Positions 8,716 through 16,600 of a stretch of 64,000 nt of DNA are shown piece after piece; within the stretch, counting starts at the first letter, position 1, and each line of letters begins with the position of its first letter. Position numbers and translations under genes: made by a program. Source of the stretch: Vibrio algarum (GTDB lineage Bacteria > Pseudomonadota > Gammaproteobacteria > Enterobacterales > Vibrionaceae); contig NZ_JAQLOI010000001.1 in assembly GCF_028204155.1 (NCBI RefSeq), forward strand, positions 2,356,001-2,420,000, given 5' to 3'. Below the pieces are notes generated by a model. The model was not told where the DNA came from. It saw nothing but the letters and a program-made list of their open reading frames with translations, and did no database searches.

Positions 8716-10056
8716 TCACTCAGTAAAAATATTGCCTAGAAGTAATTTCAGTGCGGGATACGAAAATTTTTTCTCGCCGATAAGATAATTGTTCTGTGTT
8801 CGGGTGTTGCGTGTTTCGTTGTCAAATAGATAGGTTATCGTTTCATTTGCGGCTGAATTCAACATATCAGCATCAATATAGGCCAGACCTTGTGAGTCGA
8901 TTTTATGAGTATTCCCTAAATCAATAATATCAAATTTATAATCTGCAATATCAAGGTCGTACACTGGATAGCGGTAAACCACCATAGGTAACTTGGCGAT
9001 CAACCCTTCTAGAAACTGATTGCCCCATCCTTCTAGCAAACTAGGGTAAGTGATGATGTCTGCATGACAATAGACATCCCATAACGAATACACCTTAGCT
9101 CCTTCCTTTTGACTGCGAGAGTGACCAACCCAATCGTTGATAAAAAGAAGCTCAACCCCTTTTTGCTGTGCTTTGTTTTTCAAAAGATCAAGATAACTTT
9201 CTTCTTCGCACATTCCTGCCAGAACCAAAATAAGGCGACTTTCTGCGGTAAACTTGGCACCGTTATAGAGTTCTCTCCCTTGTAATATTTCTCGTTGTTG
9301 TTCAATTTTGTCTAGCAAATCAATAGCTAGTTCAATACCTTTTCGCGCAACAATTCTCGTGGCCTGCAGGAACATCACATCGTGAGGCTGGATACCAAAT
9401 CGACTTCTTAAATCTTGATTATATTCATCAATTTTCCAATCGCTGCCATGAAAATCAAACACATTGGGTACGACGACCGCATCGATATTTCTGCGTTCCT
9501 TAAGCTCTTTTTGTGCAATTCGATTAATCACACAATGTTTAACTAGTGGATGATTAGGTGGAAAAATAGAGTCGAGTAATTCACTAATACCTGAAGACGT
9601 TGGATTAGAGTATTTCACGCGTTCCCAATGAAAATCATGATGATGACAAATCACTTTGGTCTGAGTAACCTTTACCGCACTCATCAACCCCATTGCAGCA
9701 GGTAAATGATAGCCAAGGGACCAAATGTTGTTTGGTACAATGACATCAATGTTACGTTTTCGGATCACATCAATAATACTCTCAGAAATAGTATCAGCGC
9801 GTTCCTCAATAGCGTCTATCAAAGCCTCGTCCGAATCATAATCGGTTTGCTCTACGTAGGCATTAGAGATTATTTTGTCGTTAAATGGTTCTAGGTAATG
9901 CAGTGCTGGTATAAGATCAGCTTCGCAGCTACCTGCGCTTCCGGCCAAGTAAAAAACATGATGCCCCATGGCTTCGAGAGCCCATTTCCATTTGTCCATT
10001 TCTAAGGAAACTCCATCGGTTTCCCCTACTCGAAAGTGCGCTAATAGTATGTTCAT
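8716..10056 (-). CDS. GT4-family glycosyltransferase
   Basis: This 446-residue GT-B glycosyltransferase has the N-terminal domain from MNILLAHFRVGETDGVS and a C-terminal nucleotide-sugar domain. The latter shows RIVARKGIELAIDLL and the E-x7-E motif in LLEGWGNQFLEGL. The frame is open to 10206, but the ATG at 10056 has a GGAAAC ribosome site and gives the usual GT4 N-terminus, so the 50 upstream residues are rejected. It is divergent from the phosphorylase at 10401 and shares its two operators, so it is probably in the same regulon. Donor and acceptor are unknown; retention of configuration is expected for GT4. Confidence 0.82.
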   Translation of the reverse strand: MNILLAHFRVGETDGVSLEMDKWKWALEAMGHHVFYLAGSAGSCEADLIPALHYLEPFNDKIISNAYVEQTDYDSDEALIDAIEERADTISESIIDVIRKRNIDVIVPNNIWSLGYHLPAAMGLMSAVKVTQTKVICHHHDFHWERVKYSNPTSSGISELLDSIFPPNHPLVKHCVINRIAQKELKERRNIDAVVVPNVFDFHGSDWKIDEYNQDLRSRFGIQPHDVMFLQATRIVARKGIELAIDLLDKIEQQREILQGRELYNGAKFTAESRLILVLAGMCEEESYLDLLKNKAQQKGVELLFINDWVGHSRSQKEGAKVYSLWDVYCHADIITYPSLLEGWGNQFLEGLIAKLPMVVYRYPVYDLDIADYKFDIIDLGNTHKIDSQGLAYIDADMLNSAANETITYLFDNETRNTRTQNNYLIGEKKFSYPALKLLLGNIFTE

Positions 10057-10180
10057 CAGGTTTCCATTTAAGCTGGCATTAGATACAAAAGAATAATATT
10101 TGATTGTGCAGGCAAGGTTAGAACCAACCAATGAATCTGCCAATCCACATCCGTTAGAAAAGTGACATCGCTCACAACCA

Positions 10181-10196
10181 CCAAAACCGGTTTTGG
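10181..10196. promoter_or_regulatory. LacI-family operator O1 (GT4 side)
   Basis: A perfect 16-bp palindrome, CCAAAACCGGTTTTGG, with the central CG step typical of LacI-family operators. It lies 125 bp upstream of the GT4 start. The likely ligand is the LacI-type regulator encoded at 18431-19450. Confidence 0.82.
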
Positions 10197-10323
10197 CTAA
10201 TAACAAAAGTGCGATCTAGCTCAACATTTAACCAAATGAAACTGTACTAGACTAAAAACAAGATAACTATTATCAACAACCATTAATTAGTGAGATTTAT
10301 TCTCATTATTTTTTAATTAGCTC

Positions 10324-10337
10324 CAAAACCGGTTTTG
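10324..10337. promoter_or_regulatory. LacI-family operator O2 (phosphorylase side)
   Basis: A perfect 14-bp palindrome, CAAAACCGGTTTTG, identical to the core of O1. It lies 64 bp before the phosphorylase ATG. Paired operators 142 bp apart would allow looping by a tetramer or independent control of the two divergent genes. Confidence 0.82.
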
Positions 10338-10400
10338 TAGTGAGTTCAGAAGACTTTATAACTCATTAATTGAAACAATAGATATTGTGGAATTTCAAAA

Positions 10401-12104
10401 ATGACCATAGAAAACAGTACAGTAAAAAGGTTAACGACAAGTTTACAACAGATCCTTGCTGGTGTTTATTCTCCTGCCCAGCTCGCCCAACTTGTTCCAC
10501 AACTGATTAATGCAGCATCAGGATACGAAACGCCTAAAAACAAAAAGATATGGGTCGACCAAAGCGATATCATGCTAATCACCTATGGTGATTCAATCGT
10601 AAGAGATGGAGAAGCCCCTCTAGAAACGCTTAATGGATTTCTCAATACCTATGCTAAGAGCTTTCTTTCTGCTGTACACCTTTTACCTTGTTACCCTTAC
10701 ACTTCTGACGATGGTTTTTCAGTCGTTGATTATTGGGAGATCAACCCTGAGCTCGGTAACTGGACAAACGTTAAAACACTCGCTAGTGATTATGAACTAA
10801 TGTTTGATGGGGTGATTAACCACATTTCACAATCTAGTGAGTGGTTTCAAGGCTACTTAAAAGGCGAAGAACAATACCGTAATTTTTTCGTCGAAGCCAA
10901 TCCAGATAGGGATTACAGCTCCGTTACCCGACCTAGGGCTTTACCACTTTTGACACCTTTTGAAACCTCCGATGGCACAAAGCATATCTGGACAACGTTT
11001 AGTGAAGATCAAATTGACCTAAACTTTCGTTGCCCTGAAGTATTTCAAAAAATTGTCGAATTACTGCTATTTTATGCTGAACAAGGCGCGTCCTTTATTC
11101 GTTTAGACGCCATAGGCTTTATGTGGAAAGAACTAGACACACCTTGTATTCATCAACCACAGGTACATGCTTTGATTCAGGCCATGCGAGCCATACTCGA
11201 TGCCGTTGCTCCGCAATTAAAGCTGATTACTGAAACCAACGTTCCACATGCAGACAATATCAGTTACTTTGGCAACGGTGAGAATGAAGCCCACCTTGTT
11301 TATCAATTTCCATTACCACCATTGACTCTTCATACATTACAAACCGGTGAAAGTGACAAAATAGTCGATTGGATGGCGAGTCTAGAGCCTTGCTCTGACA
11401 AAACTACTTTCTTTAATTTTCTCGCATCACATGATGGTATCGGTGTGCGCCCCGTTGAAGGTATCTTAAGTAAAGGGCAAGTTGAAAACCTAGTCAAAGG
11501 TGTTGAAACCAATGGTGGCCGAGTCTCATATAAAGATAATGGCGATGGAACACAAAGTCCTTATGAGTTAAATATTAACTACTTCGATGCCCTACGCGAC
11601 ATAAACACAGACGAACAAACCAACCTGAATCGCTTTATGGCAGCACAATCTATTTTGCTTTCTATGGCAGGTGTTCCTGGTATTTATATTCATAGCCTTT
11701 TAGGTTCTAAAAATGATACTAAAGGACTAGAAACACTCGGCTACAATCGAGCAATTAATCGAGAGAAACTCAACGCCGATACAGTAATAGAAGAGCTAAA
11801 CGATCCAACGTCTCGACGATATCAAGTACTAGAGCGTTTTGAGAGCCTATTAACTCTGCGTAAAAACGAATCTTCATTTATGCCAAGCGCATCTCAGCGC
11901 GTGGTTAAGACTGACTCCCGTTTAATTACTTTTGTACGCAATGAAAAAATTGCGGTTGTAATTAACATTAGCGATGAACCCGTAGAATTGAAAACTTCAA
12001 CATTACTAAGTAACTTAAAGAAGGACTTAATCTCGGGTAATCAAATAGAAACAACCATGATACTTGCACCCTACCAAGTTATGTGGCTATGCAACAACGA
12101 TTAA
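10401..12104 (+). CDS. GH13_18 glycoside phosphorylase, probably glucosylglycerate phosphorylase (YcjM-like)
   Basis: This 567-residue cytoplasmic alpha-amylase-fold enzyme belongs to the sucrose-phosphorylase subfamily. It phosphorolyses an alpha-glucoside to glucose 1-phosphate plus the acceptor. The nucleophile Asp is in FIRLDAIGFMWKE, the acid/base Glu in KLITETNVPHAD, and the transition-state Asp in FNFLASHDGIGVRPVEG. Length and the ETNVPH and ASHDGIGxRPVEG segments fit the glucosylglycerate phosphorylase branch (E. coli YcjM, ~560 aa) better than true sucrose phosphorylases (~480-505 aa). It is first in an operon with an ABC importer, a 608-residue unknown and LacI, which parallels the E. 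coli ycjM-W layout. The acceptor is inferred, not shown. Confidence 0.85.
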   Translation: MTIENSTVKRLTTSLQQILAGVYSPAQLAQLVPQLINAASGYETPKNKKIWVDQSDIMLITYGDSIVRDGEAPLETLNGFLNTYAKSFLSAVHLLPCYPYTSDDGFSVVDYWEINPELGNWTNVKTLASDYELMFDGVINHISQSSEWFQGYLKGEEQYRNFFVEANPDRDYSSVTRPRALPLLTPFETSDGTKHIWTTFSEDQIDLNFRCPEVFQKIVELLLFYAEQGASFIRLDAIGFMWKELDTPCIHQPQVHALIQAMRAILDAVAPQLKLITETNVPHADNISYFGNGENEAHLVYQFPLPPLTLHTLQTGESDKIVDWMASLEPCSDKTTFFNFLASHDGIGVRPVEGILSKGQVENLVKGVETNGGRVSYKDNGDGTQSPYELNINYFDALRDINTDEQTNLNRFMAAQSILLSMAGVPGIYIHSLLGSKNDTKGLETLGYNRAINREKLNADTVIEELNDPTSRRYQVLERFESLLTLRKNESSFMPSASQRVVKTDSRLITFVRNEKIAVVINISDEPVELKTSTLLSNLKKDLISGNQIETTMILAPYQVMWLCNND

Positions 12105-12162
12105 AATGTCGACGTTAAAGTACGACTTTAATAACTAAGAACATCAAATAAGGATAGCAACG

Positions 12163-13512
12163 ATGAAACTCAAGACATTAACCCTCGGGCTAGCAGCAGC
12201 TGGATTAGTACTTCCGAGTTTAGCCAATGCAACAACTGTTGAATATTGGACAACGCAAACTCAATCAGATCGAATTCAAACCATCGAAATAATGGCGGAT
12301 GTATTTGAAGCATTGAACCCAGGAATCGAAGTGAAAATTATTGGGGTCGATGAAAATGATATGCCTAAACAGATTGCCGCAGCAGCCGCGTCAAATACGC
12401 TACCAGATATGATTGAAGTTGGGTCTAATTTGTCGCTTGCATTCGCTGAAGAGGGTATTGTTGATACTGTTGCCAATACAGAAATTATCGAATCTCTTGG
12501 CAAATCCCGCTTTTATAATGGTGCTCTCACTCTTGTAGAGAACCCTGAAATCAAAGAATATGTTGCTGTACCTTATCGTGGCTGGGTTCAAGGTATTTGG
12601 TACCGTGCAGATTGGTTCAAAGATGCAGGTCTAGAGCCACCAACAACATGGGATGCTATTGAAAAAGCAGCGAAGCACTTCTATAAACCAAAAGAGAACC
12701 AATACGGTATACTTTTAGGAACAAAAGCAGATAGTTATGCAGAGCAGTGTTATACCCAGTTTGCCCTGTCAAATGATGCTGGCCAATTTAATAAAGATGG
12801 CGAACTTATCTTTAATTCAAAAGCGCAAGGCGAAGTGCTCGATTTCTACAAAACACTTGCACAGTATAACCCTCCAGGCCCACAAACATGGCGTGCACGA
12901 GACTATTACTTGCAAGGTAAACTGGCGATGTTCTTCTATTCGTCTTATATCCTAGATGATATTGCATTGGCCGAAGCAGCCGCGAGTTCACTAAGCTCTG
13001 AGAACTTCAGCGACCTTAAAGGCGCAGCTTTTGACCCTAACCTTGCAAAAAATACGCGTTTAGCCACAACTATCACGAAAACGTCGCCTTCATCATTTGG
13101 TACCTTAGTTGGTTTCTCTGTGATGAAAAATGACAACAAAGCCGAGGTTGATGCAACTAAAGCGTTCATTGAATATATGAACGAGAAAGACCAGGTTGTT
13201 GCGTATTCACATATGGCGGTTGGTGGTCATTTACCAATGCTACGAGATATCGCAGAAACAGATGAGTTCTTGAACGACCCTAAAGGCATTTTTGCTCAAT
13301 ATGGTAAAGAGTCGATCAAGGAGATCGTTGCTGGTTTTGACAACATCAAAAACTTCTCTGTTGTTGACGGAAAAGCATTCCCTAAATCAGGAGAAATTTT
13401 CGCTAAGCAGATTATCCCTCGAATGATTTATAGCGCAACAATCGAAAACAAAGATACGAAAGAATCTTTAGATTGGGCCGAAAAGCAGATGCAAGAAGTG
13501 GTTGCTAAGTAA
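12163..13512 (+). CDS. ABC sugar importer, periplasmic substrate-binding protein
   Basis: This 449-residue solute-binding protein of the MalE/UgpB family has a clean signal peptide (residues ~1-23, ending SLANA). The mature protein opens TTVEYWTTQTQSDR, the usual first strand. It delivers a sugar or glucoside to the permeases encoded at 13600-15432. It is 58 nt after the phosphorylase. A strong stem-loop just after its stop may stabilise its transcript relative to the downstream genes. The likely ligand is the phosphorylase substrate. Confidence 0.9.
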   Translation: MKLKTLTLGLAAAGLVLPSLANATTVEYWTTQTQSDRIQTIEIMADVFEALNPGIEVKIIGVDENDMPKQIAAAAASNTLPDMIEVGSNLSLAFAEEGIVDTVANTEIIESLGKSRFYNGALTLVENPEIKEYVAVPYRGWVQGIWYRADWFKDAGLEPPTTWDAIEKAAKHFYKPKENQYGILLGTKADSYAEQCYTQFALSNDAGQFNKDGELIFNSKAQGEVLDFYKTLAQYNPPGPQTWRARDYYLQGKLAMFFYSSYILDDIALAEAAASSLSSENFSDLKGAAFDPNLAKNTRLATTITKTSPSSFGTLVGFSVMKNDNKAEVDATKAFIEYMNEKDQVVAYSHMAVGGHLPMLRDIAETDEFLNDPKGIFAQYGKESIKEIVAGFDNIKNFSVVDGKAFPKSGEIFAKQIIPRMIYSATIENKDTKESLDWAEKQMQEVVAK

Positions 13513-13526
13513 TCATAGTCAGACTG

Positions 13527-13554
13527 AGTGTGGGGAGTACTACCACCCCACACT
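13527..13554 (+). promoter_or_regulatory. Intra-operon stem-loop after the binding-protein gene
   Basis: AGTGTGGGG (13527-13535) pairs perfectly with CCCCACACT (13546-13554) around a 10-nt loop and is followed by TTTT. This GC-rich hairpin sits between the binding-protein and permease genes. There it could end most transcripts or protect the upstream mRNA, giving excess binding protein, as in the mal operon. Confidence 0.65.
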
Positions 13555-13599
13555 TTTCGCAAGGAAAACGTTAAAAGAAAAACGTTACAAGGGAAACTC

Positions 13600-14463
13600 A
13601 TGACTCCATTAGAAAGAGCTGAAGCAAGGTTTGGTTGGAAGCTTGTTGCTCCAACGATCATTATTCTTAGCTTGCTCATTCTTTACCCTCTTGTTTATAA
13701 CATTTATTTGAGCTTTTTTGATGTTCAGCTAAATGGTGACAAAGCATTTGTCGGGTTAGAAAATTACACAAAATTACTCTCAAATCCGGATTATTATTCG
13801 GCTATTGGCACCACTGTTTTATACCTAATTGGCACGGTAGTAGGTACCACCGTACTCGGTTTAGCGATGGCTTTATTGCTACGGGACCCATTCCCAGGGC
13901 GAGGGCTCGTAAACGCAGCGATTATGCTTCCGTACGTTGCCCCTGTTATTTCCGTTGTTTTTGGTTGGCAGTTTCTATTTGACCCAATTTCAGGGGTTGT
14001 TAACTACCTCATGGTCGACATATTGCACCTGTGGAGTGAGCGCACCAACCTGATTGGCGACCCAGACTCGGCCTTATGGATAGTCGTGATCTTCGATATT
14101 TGGAAACATGCTCCGATCGCTTACATGCTTATTTTATCCAAGCTAGTTTCAATTTCACGTGACCAATATGAAGCTGCTTCAATTGATGGCTATGGGCCCA
14201 TTGGTCGTTTCTTCCACGTAACATTACCAGAGCTGCATTTTGTACTTGCTACCGTGGTATTGCTTCGTCTTATATGGAACCTTAACCGTTTCGAAGACGT
14301 GTATCTATTAGCACCAAATGTAGAAACATTGCCTATTTTCACTTATTACCAGGCATTTACGGGCGTCATAGACCAAGGTTTAGCAGCGGCAACGTCCGTT
14401 ATTCAGCTTGGTGTTTTGTGCGTATTCATTTGGTTCTATATCAAAAAAATCATGAAGTGGTAA
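13600..14463 (+). CDS. ABC sugar importer, inner-membrane permease (MalF-type)
   Basis: This 287-residue permease has six predicted membrane segments. The EAA loop is visible in DQYEAASIDGYGPIGRFFHVTLP, where it contacts the ATPase. The start at 13600 has an AAGGGA ribosome site; the upstream extension to 13528 runs through the stem-loop and is rejected. It forms a heterodimer with the product at 14470-15432 and is spaced 6 nt from it. Confidence 0.9.
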   Translation: MTPLERAEARFGWKLVAPTIIILSLLILYPLVYNIYLSFFDVQLNGDKAFVGLENYTKLLSNPDYYSAIGTTVLYLIGTVVGTTVLGLAMALLLRDPFPGRGLVNAAIMLPYVAPVISVVFGWQFLFDPISGVVNYLMVDILHLWSERTNLIGDPDSALWIVVIFDIWKHAPIAYMLILSKLVSISRDQYEAASIDGYGPIGRFFHVTLPELHFVLATVVLLRLIWNLNRFEDVYLLAPNVETLPIFTYYQAFTGVIDQGLAAATSVIQLGVLCVFIWFYIKKIMKW

Positions 14464-14469
14464 TTAATC

Positions 14470-15432
14470 ATGCTAGGAAAACGGTCATTAAAAGGACGCA
14501 TTGGATTCGTCTTAGCGGTGGGATTATTAGTAAGCTTTAGCTTATTACCCTTCGCCCAAATCCTTTCTACTTCTCTCAAGCACCAGTTTGACTGGGGTAA
14601 CCCATCGCTTATTCCTCAAGCGATCAATCTAGAGGCATATAAAGAACTGCTTGGATTAACTAAAACGGAAGAGATTCAGATACCAGCAGCCATTCAAAAA
14701 ATCTTGAATAATCCTAAATTGTCTAGAGAGAAAAAAGAGGCCATCGCAGCAAAATATACGTCGAACGACAATCTATTCCCGTTTGGCAAATATATGTTAA
14801 ACAGTGTGATGTTTTCAGTCGGTGCAGCATCCATTTCTCTTATCTTTGCTGTGATGGGGGCTTACTCGATAAGTCGTCTAAGGTTTGGTGGCAAGGTAGT
14901 TATCCAACGTTCGGTACTATTTGTTTACATGGTCGGGGGCGTGTTACTCATGGTACCACTCTATCAAATGGCGATGAACGTTGGCTTAGCATCATCGATG
15001 TGGGGAAGTGTTTTTTGTCTTTTCCTAATCTATATCGTTCAAACACTACCCGTTGGTATGTATATGCTTGGTAACTATTTCCGTGGCATACCTCTTGCGC
15101 TTGAAGAAGCAGCAATGATGGATGGTTGCTCAAGAACAGAAGCCATTATCAAGGTTGTGTTACCACTCTCGTTGCCTATGCTAGCGACAGTATTCATTTA
15201 CTGTTTCATCATTGGCTGGAATGAGTATCTATTCGCTTCGGTATTCCTAAAGCAATATCCAGAGTTCCACACATTACCACTTGCTCTTCAAGAGCTATTT
15301 GTATCGAAAAATGCAATTTGGGATCGGATCATGGCAGCGTCAATGTTGACTCTTGCACCAATTGTAGTTTGTTTCTTATTTGCATCTCGCTTTATGAAAG
15401 GCGGAAATACTGAAGGCGGCGTTAAGGGTTAA
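14470..15432 (+). CDS. ABC sugar importer, inner-membrane permease (MalG-type)
   Basis: This 320-residue permease has six membrane segments. The EAA motif is in LALEEAAMMDGCSRTEAIIKVVLPLS. A long polar segment of ~60 residues between the first two membrane helices (around HQFDWGNPSLIPQAINLEAY) is larger than in many MalG proteins. It ends 2 nt before the ATPase gene. It partners the permease at 13600-14463 and is in the same operon as the phosphorylase. Confidence 0.9.
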   Translation: MLGKRSLKGRIGFVLAVGLLVSFSLLPFAQILSTSLKHQFDWGNPSLIPQAINLEAYKELLGLTKTEEIQIPAAIQKILNNPKLSREKKEAIAAKYTSNDNLFPFGKYMLNSVMFSVGAASISLIFAVMGAYSISRLRFGGKVVIQRSVLFVYMVGGVLLMVPLYQMAMNVGLASSMWGSVFCLFLIYIVQTLPVGMYMLGNYFRGIPLALEEAAMMDGCSRTEAIIKVVLPLSLPMLATVFIYCFIIGWNEYLFASVFLKQYPEFHTLPLALQELFVSKNAIWDRIMAASMLTLAPIVVCFLFASRFMKGGNTEGGVKG

Positions 15433-15434
15433 TC

Positions 15435-16532
15435 ATGGCTTCTATAAAACTAAAAAATATCGTTAAGAACTACGGCGAAACAAAAGTAGTAAAAGACATA
15501 GACTTAGAAATTAATGACGGCGAGTTTGTTGTTCTTGTTGGCCCTTCTGGTTGCGGAAAATCGACAACTTTACGAATGATAGCGGGTTTAGAGCAGGCCA
15601 CCTCTGGGGAGATTGTCATTGGCGATAAAGTCGTCAATGATGTGGAACCTCAGCACCGGAACATCGCAATGGTCTTTCAAAACTATGCGTTATACCCGCA
15701 TAAGTCCGTGAAAGAAAATATCGTGTTTGCCCTTCGACGTCTTAAGGTTCAAGAAAGCGAAATTCAACGTCGCCTTGTCGAAGTGTCTGAGATGCTCCAA
15801 CTTGAAGAGTTATTGGACCGTAAGCCAGCCGATTTATCCGGTGGCCAACGCCAGAGAGTCGCGATGGGCCGAGCGATTATACGTGATGCCGACGTGTTTC
15901 TATTTGATGAACCACTTTCAAACTTAGACGCAAAGCTTCGTGGTCACATGCGTACGGAAATAGGAAAAATTCACAACAAATTTGGCCGTACTAGCGTTTA
16001 TGTTACCCACGACCAAGTGGAAGCGATGACGTTAGCGGATAAAGTAGTGGTGCTTCATGACGGGCTTATCGCTCAAGCCGGAACCCCCATGGAGATTTAC
16101 CTGAATCCCGTTAGCATTTTTGTGGCTCAATTTATTGGCTCCCCTTCAATGAACATAATGCAAGGTACATTGCATAACGAGTCATTACACATTGGTGGTT
16201 ATCGCCTGCCACGCGAAAAGTTGTCTAGCGTTGCATACCAAAAAGATATTCCCGAACAGGGATTAGAGGTAAAAGTAGGTATTCGCCCAGACTTTTTTAA
16301 TGACAAAAATTTCTTTGGCGAAAGCGAAGAGAGCTTCACATTTGATCAGGTAACGGTCGATCTTATCGAGCCTATGGGCTTTGATAAAGAGGTCTTGTTT
16401 ACACTTGGCGATGGAACCATAAAAGCACGACTTGATTTACGTTCTGAATTGGCTCGCGGTGAAAAGATGGACCTTTTGGTTGACCTTTCAAGAGTACTCG
16501 TTTTCGATAATGAAACCGAGCTTCGCCTTTAG
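15435..16532 (+). CDS. ABC sugar importer, MalK/UgpC-type ATPase
   Basis: This 365-residue ATPase has Walker A (GPSGCGKST, ~39-47), Q-loop (VFQNYALYPH), signature LSGGQRQRVAMGRA, Walker B (VFLFDEPLSNLD) and H-loop (YVTHDQ). After ~235 a C-terminal MOBE/TOBE-like regulatory domain follows (VAQFIGSPSMNIMQG). Such ATPases are often shared between sugar importers. A 10-bp hairpin follows the gene. Confidence 0.93.
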   Translation: MASIKLKNIVKNYGETKVVKDIDLEINDGEFVVLVGPSGCGKSTTLRMIAGLEQATSGEIVIGDKVVNDVEPQHRNIAMVFQNYALYPHKSVKENIVFALRRLKVQESEIQRRLVEVSEMLQLEELLDRKPADLSGGQRQRVAMGRAIIRDADVFLFDEPLSNLDAKLRGHMRTEIGKIHNKFGRTSVYVTHDQVEAMTLADKVVVLHDGLIAQAGTPMEIYLNPVSIFVAQFIGSPSMNIMQGTLHNESLHIGGYRLPREKLSSVAYQKDIPEQGLEVKVGIRPDFFNDKNFFGESEESFTFDQVTVDLIEPMGFDKEVLFTLGDGTIKARLDLRSELARGEKMDLLVDLSRVLVFDNETELRL

Positions 16533-16563
16533 TTTTTCGTAATCTAACGCCTCCCACTCTATT

Positions 16564-16586
16564 CCCCCTTAATATAATTAAGGGGG
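16564..16586 (+). terminator. Hairpin between ATPase and 608-residue gene, possible attenuator
   Basis: CCCCCTTAAT (16564-16573) pairs with ATTAAGGGGG (16577-16586) around a 3-nt loop. No T-run follows on the plus strand, so complete termination is unlikely. It may reduce read-through into the unknown gene and LacI. Confidence 0.5.
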
Positions 16587-16600
16587 TCACAGGATTATGC

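Larger units (their letters stand above)
10057..10400. promoter_or_regulatory. Divergent promoter region of the sugar locus
   Basis: This 344-nt non-coding stretch separates the divergent GT4 and phosphorylase genes. It holds two copies of a CAAAACCGGTTTTG palindrome (listed separately) whose centres are 142 bp apart. The second operator is ~65 bp before the phosphorylase ATG. I could not place the -35/-10 boxes with confidence. Confidence 0.7.

Noticed and set aside
10401..12104. Calling the GH13_18 enzyme a sucrose phosphorylase
   Set aside because: Its length (567) and ETNVPH / ASHDGIGVRPVEG segments fit the glucosylglycerate phosphorylase branch better; substrate left open.
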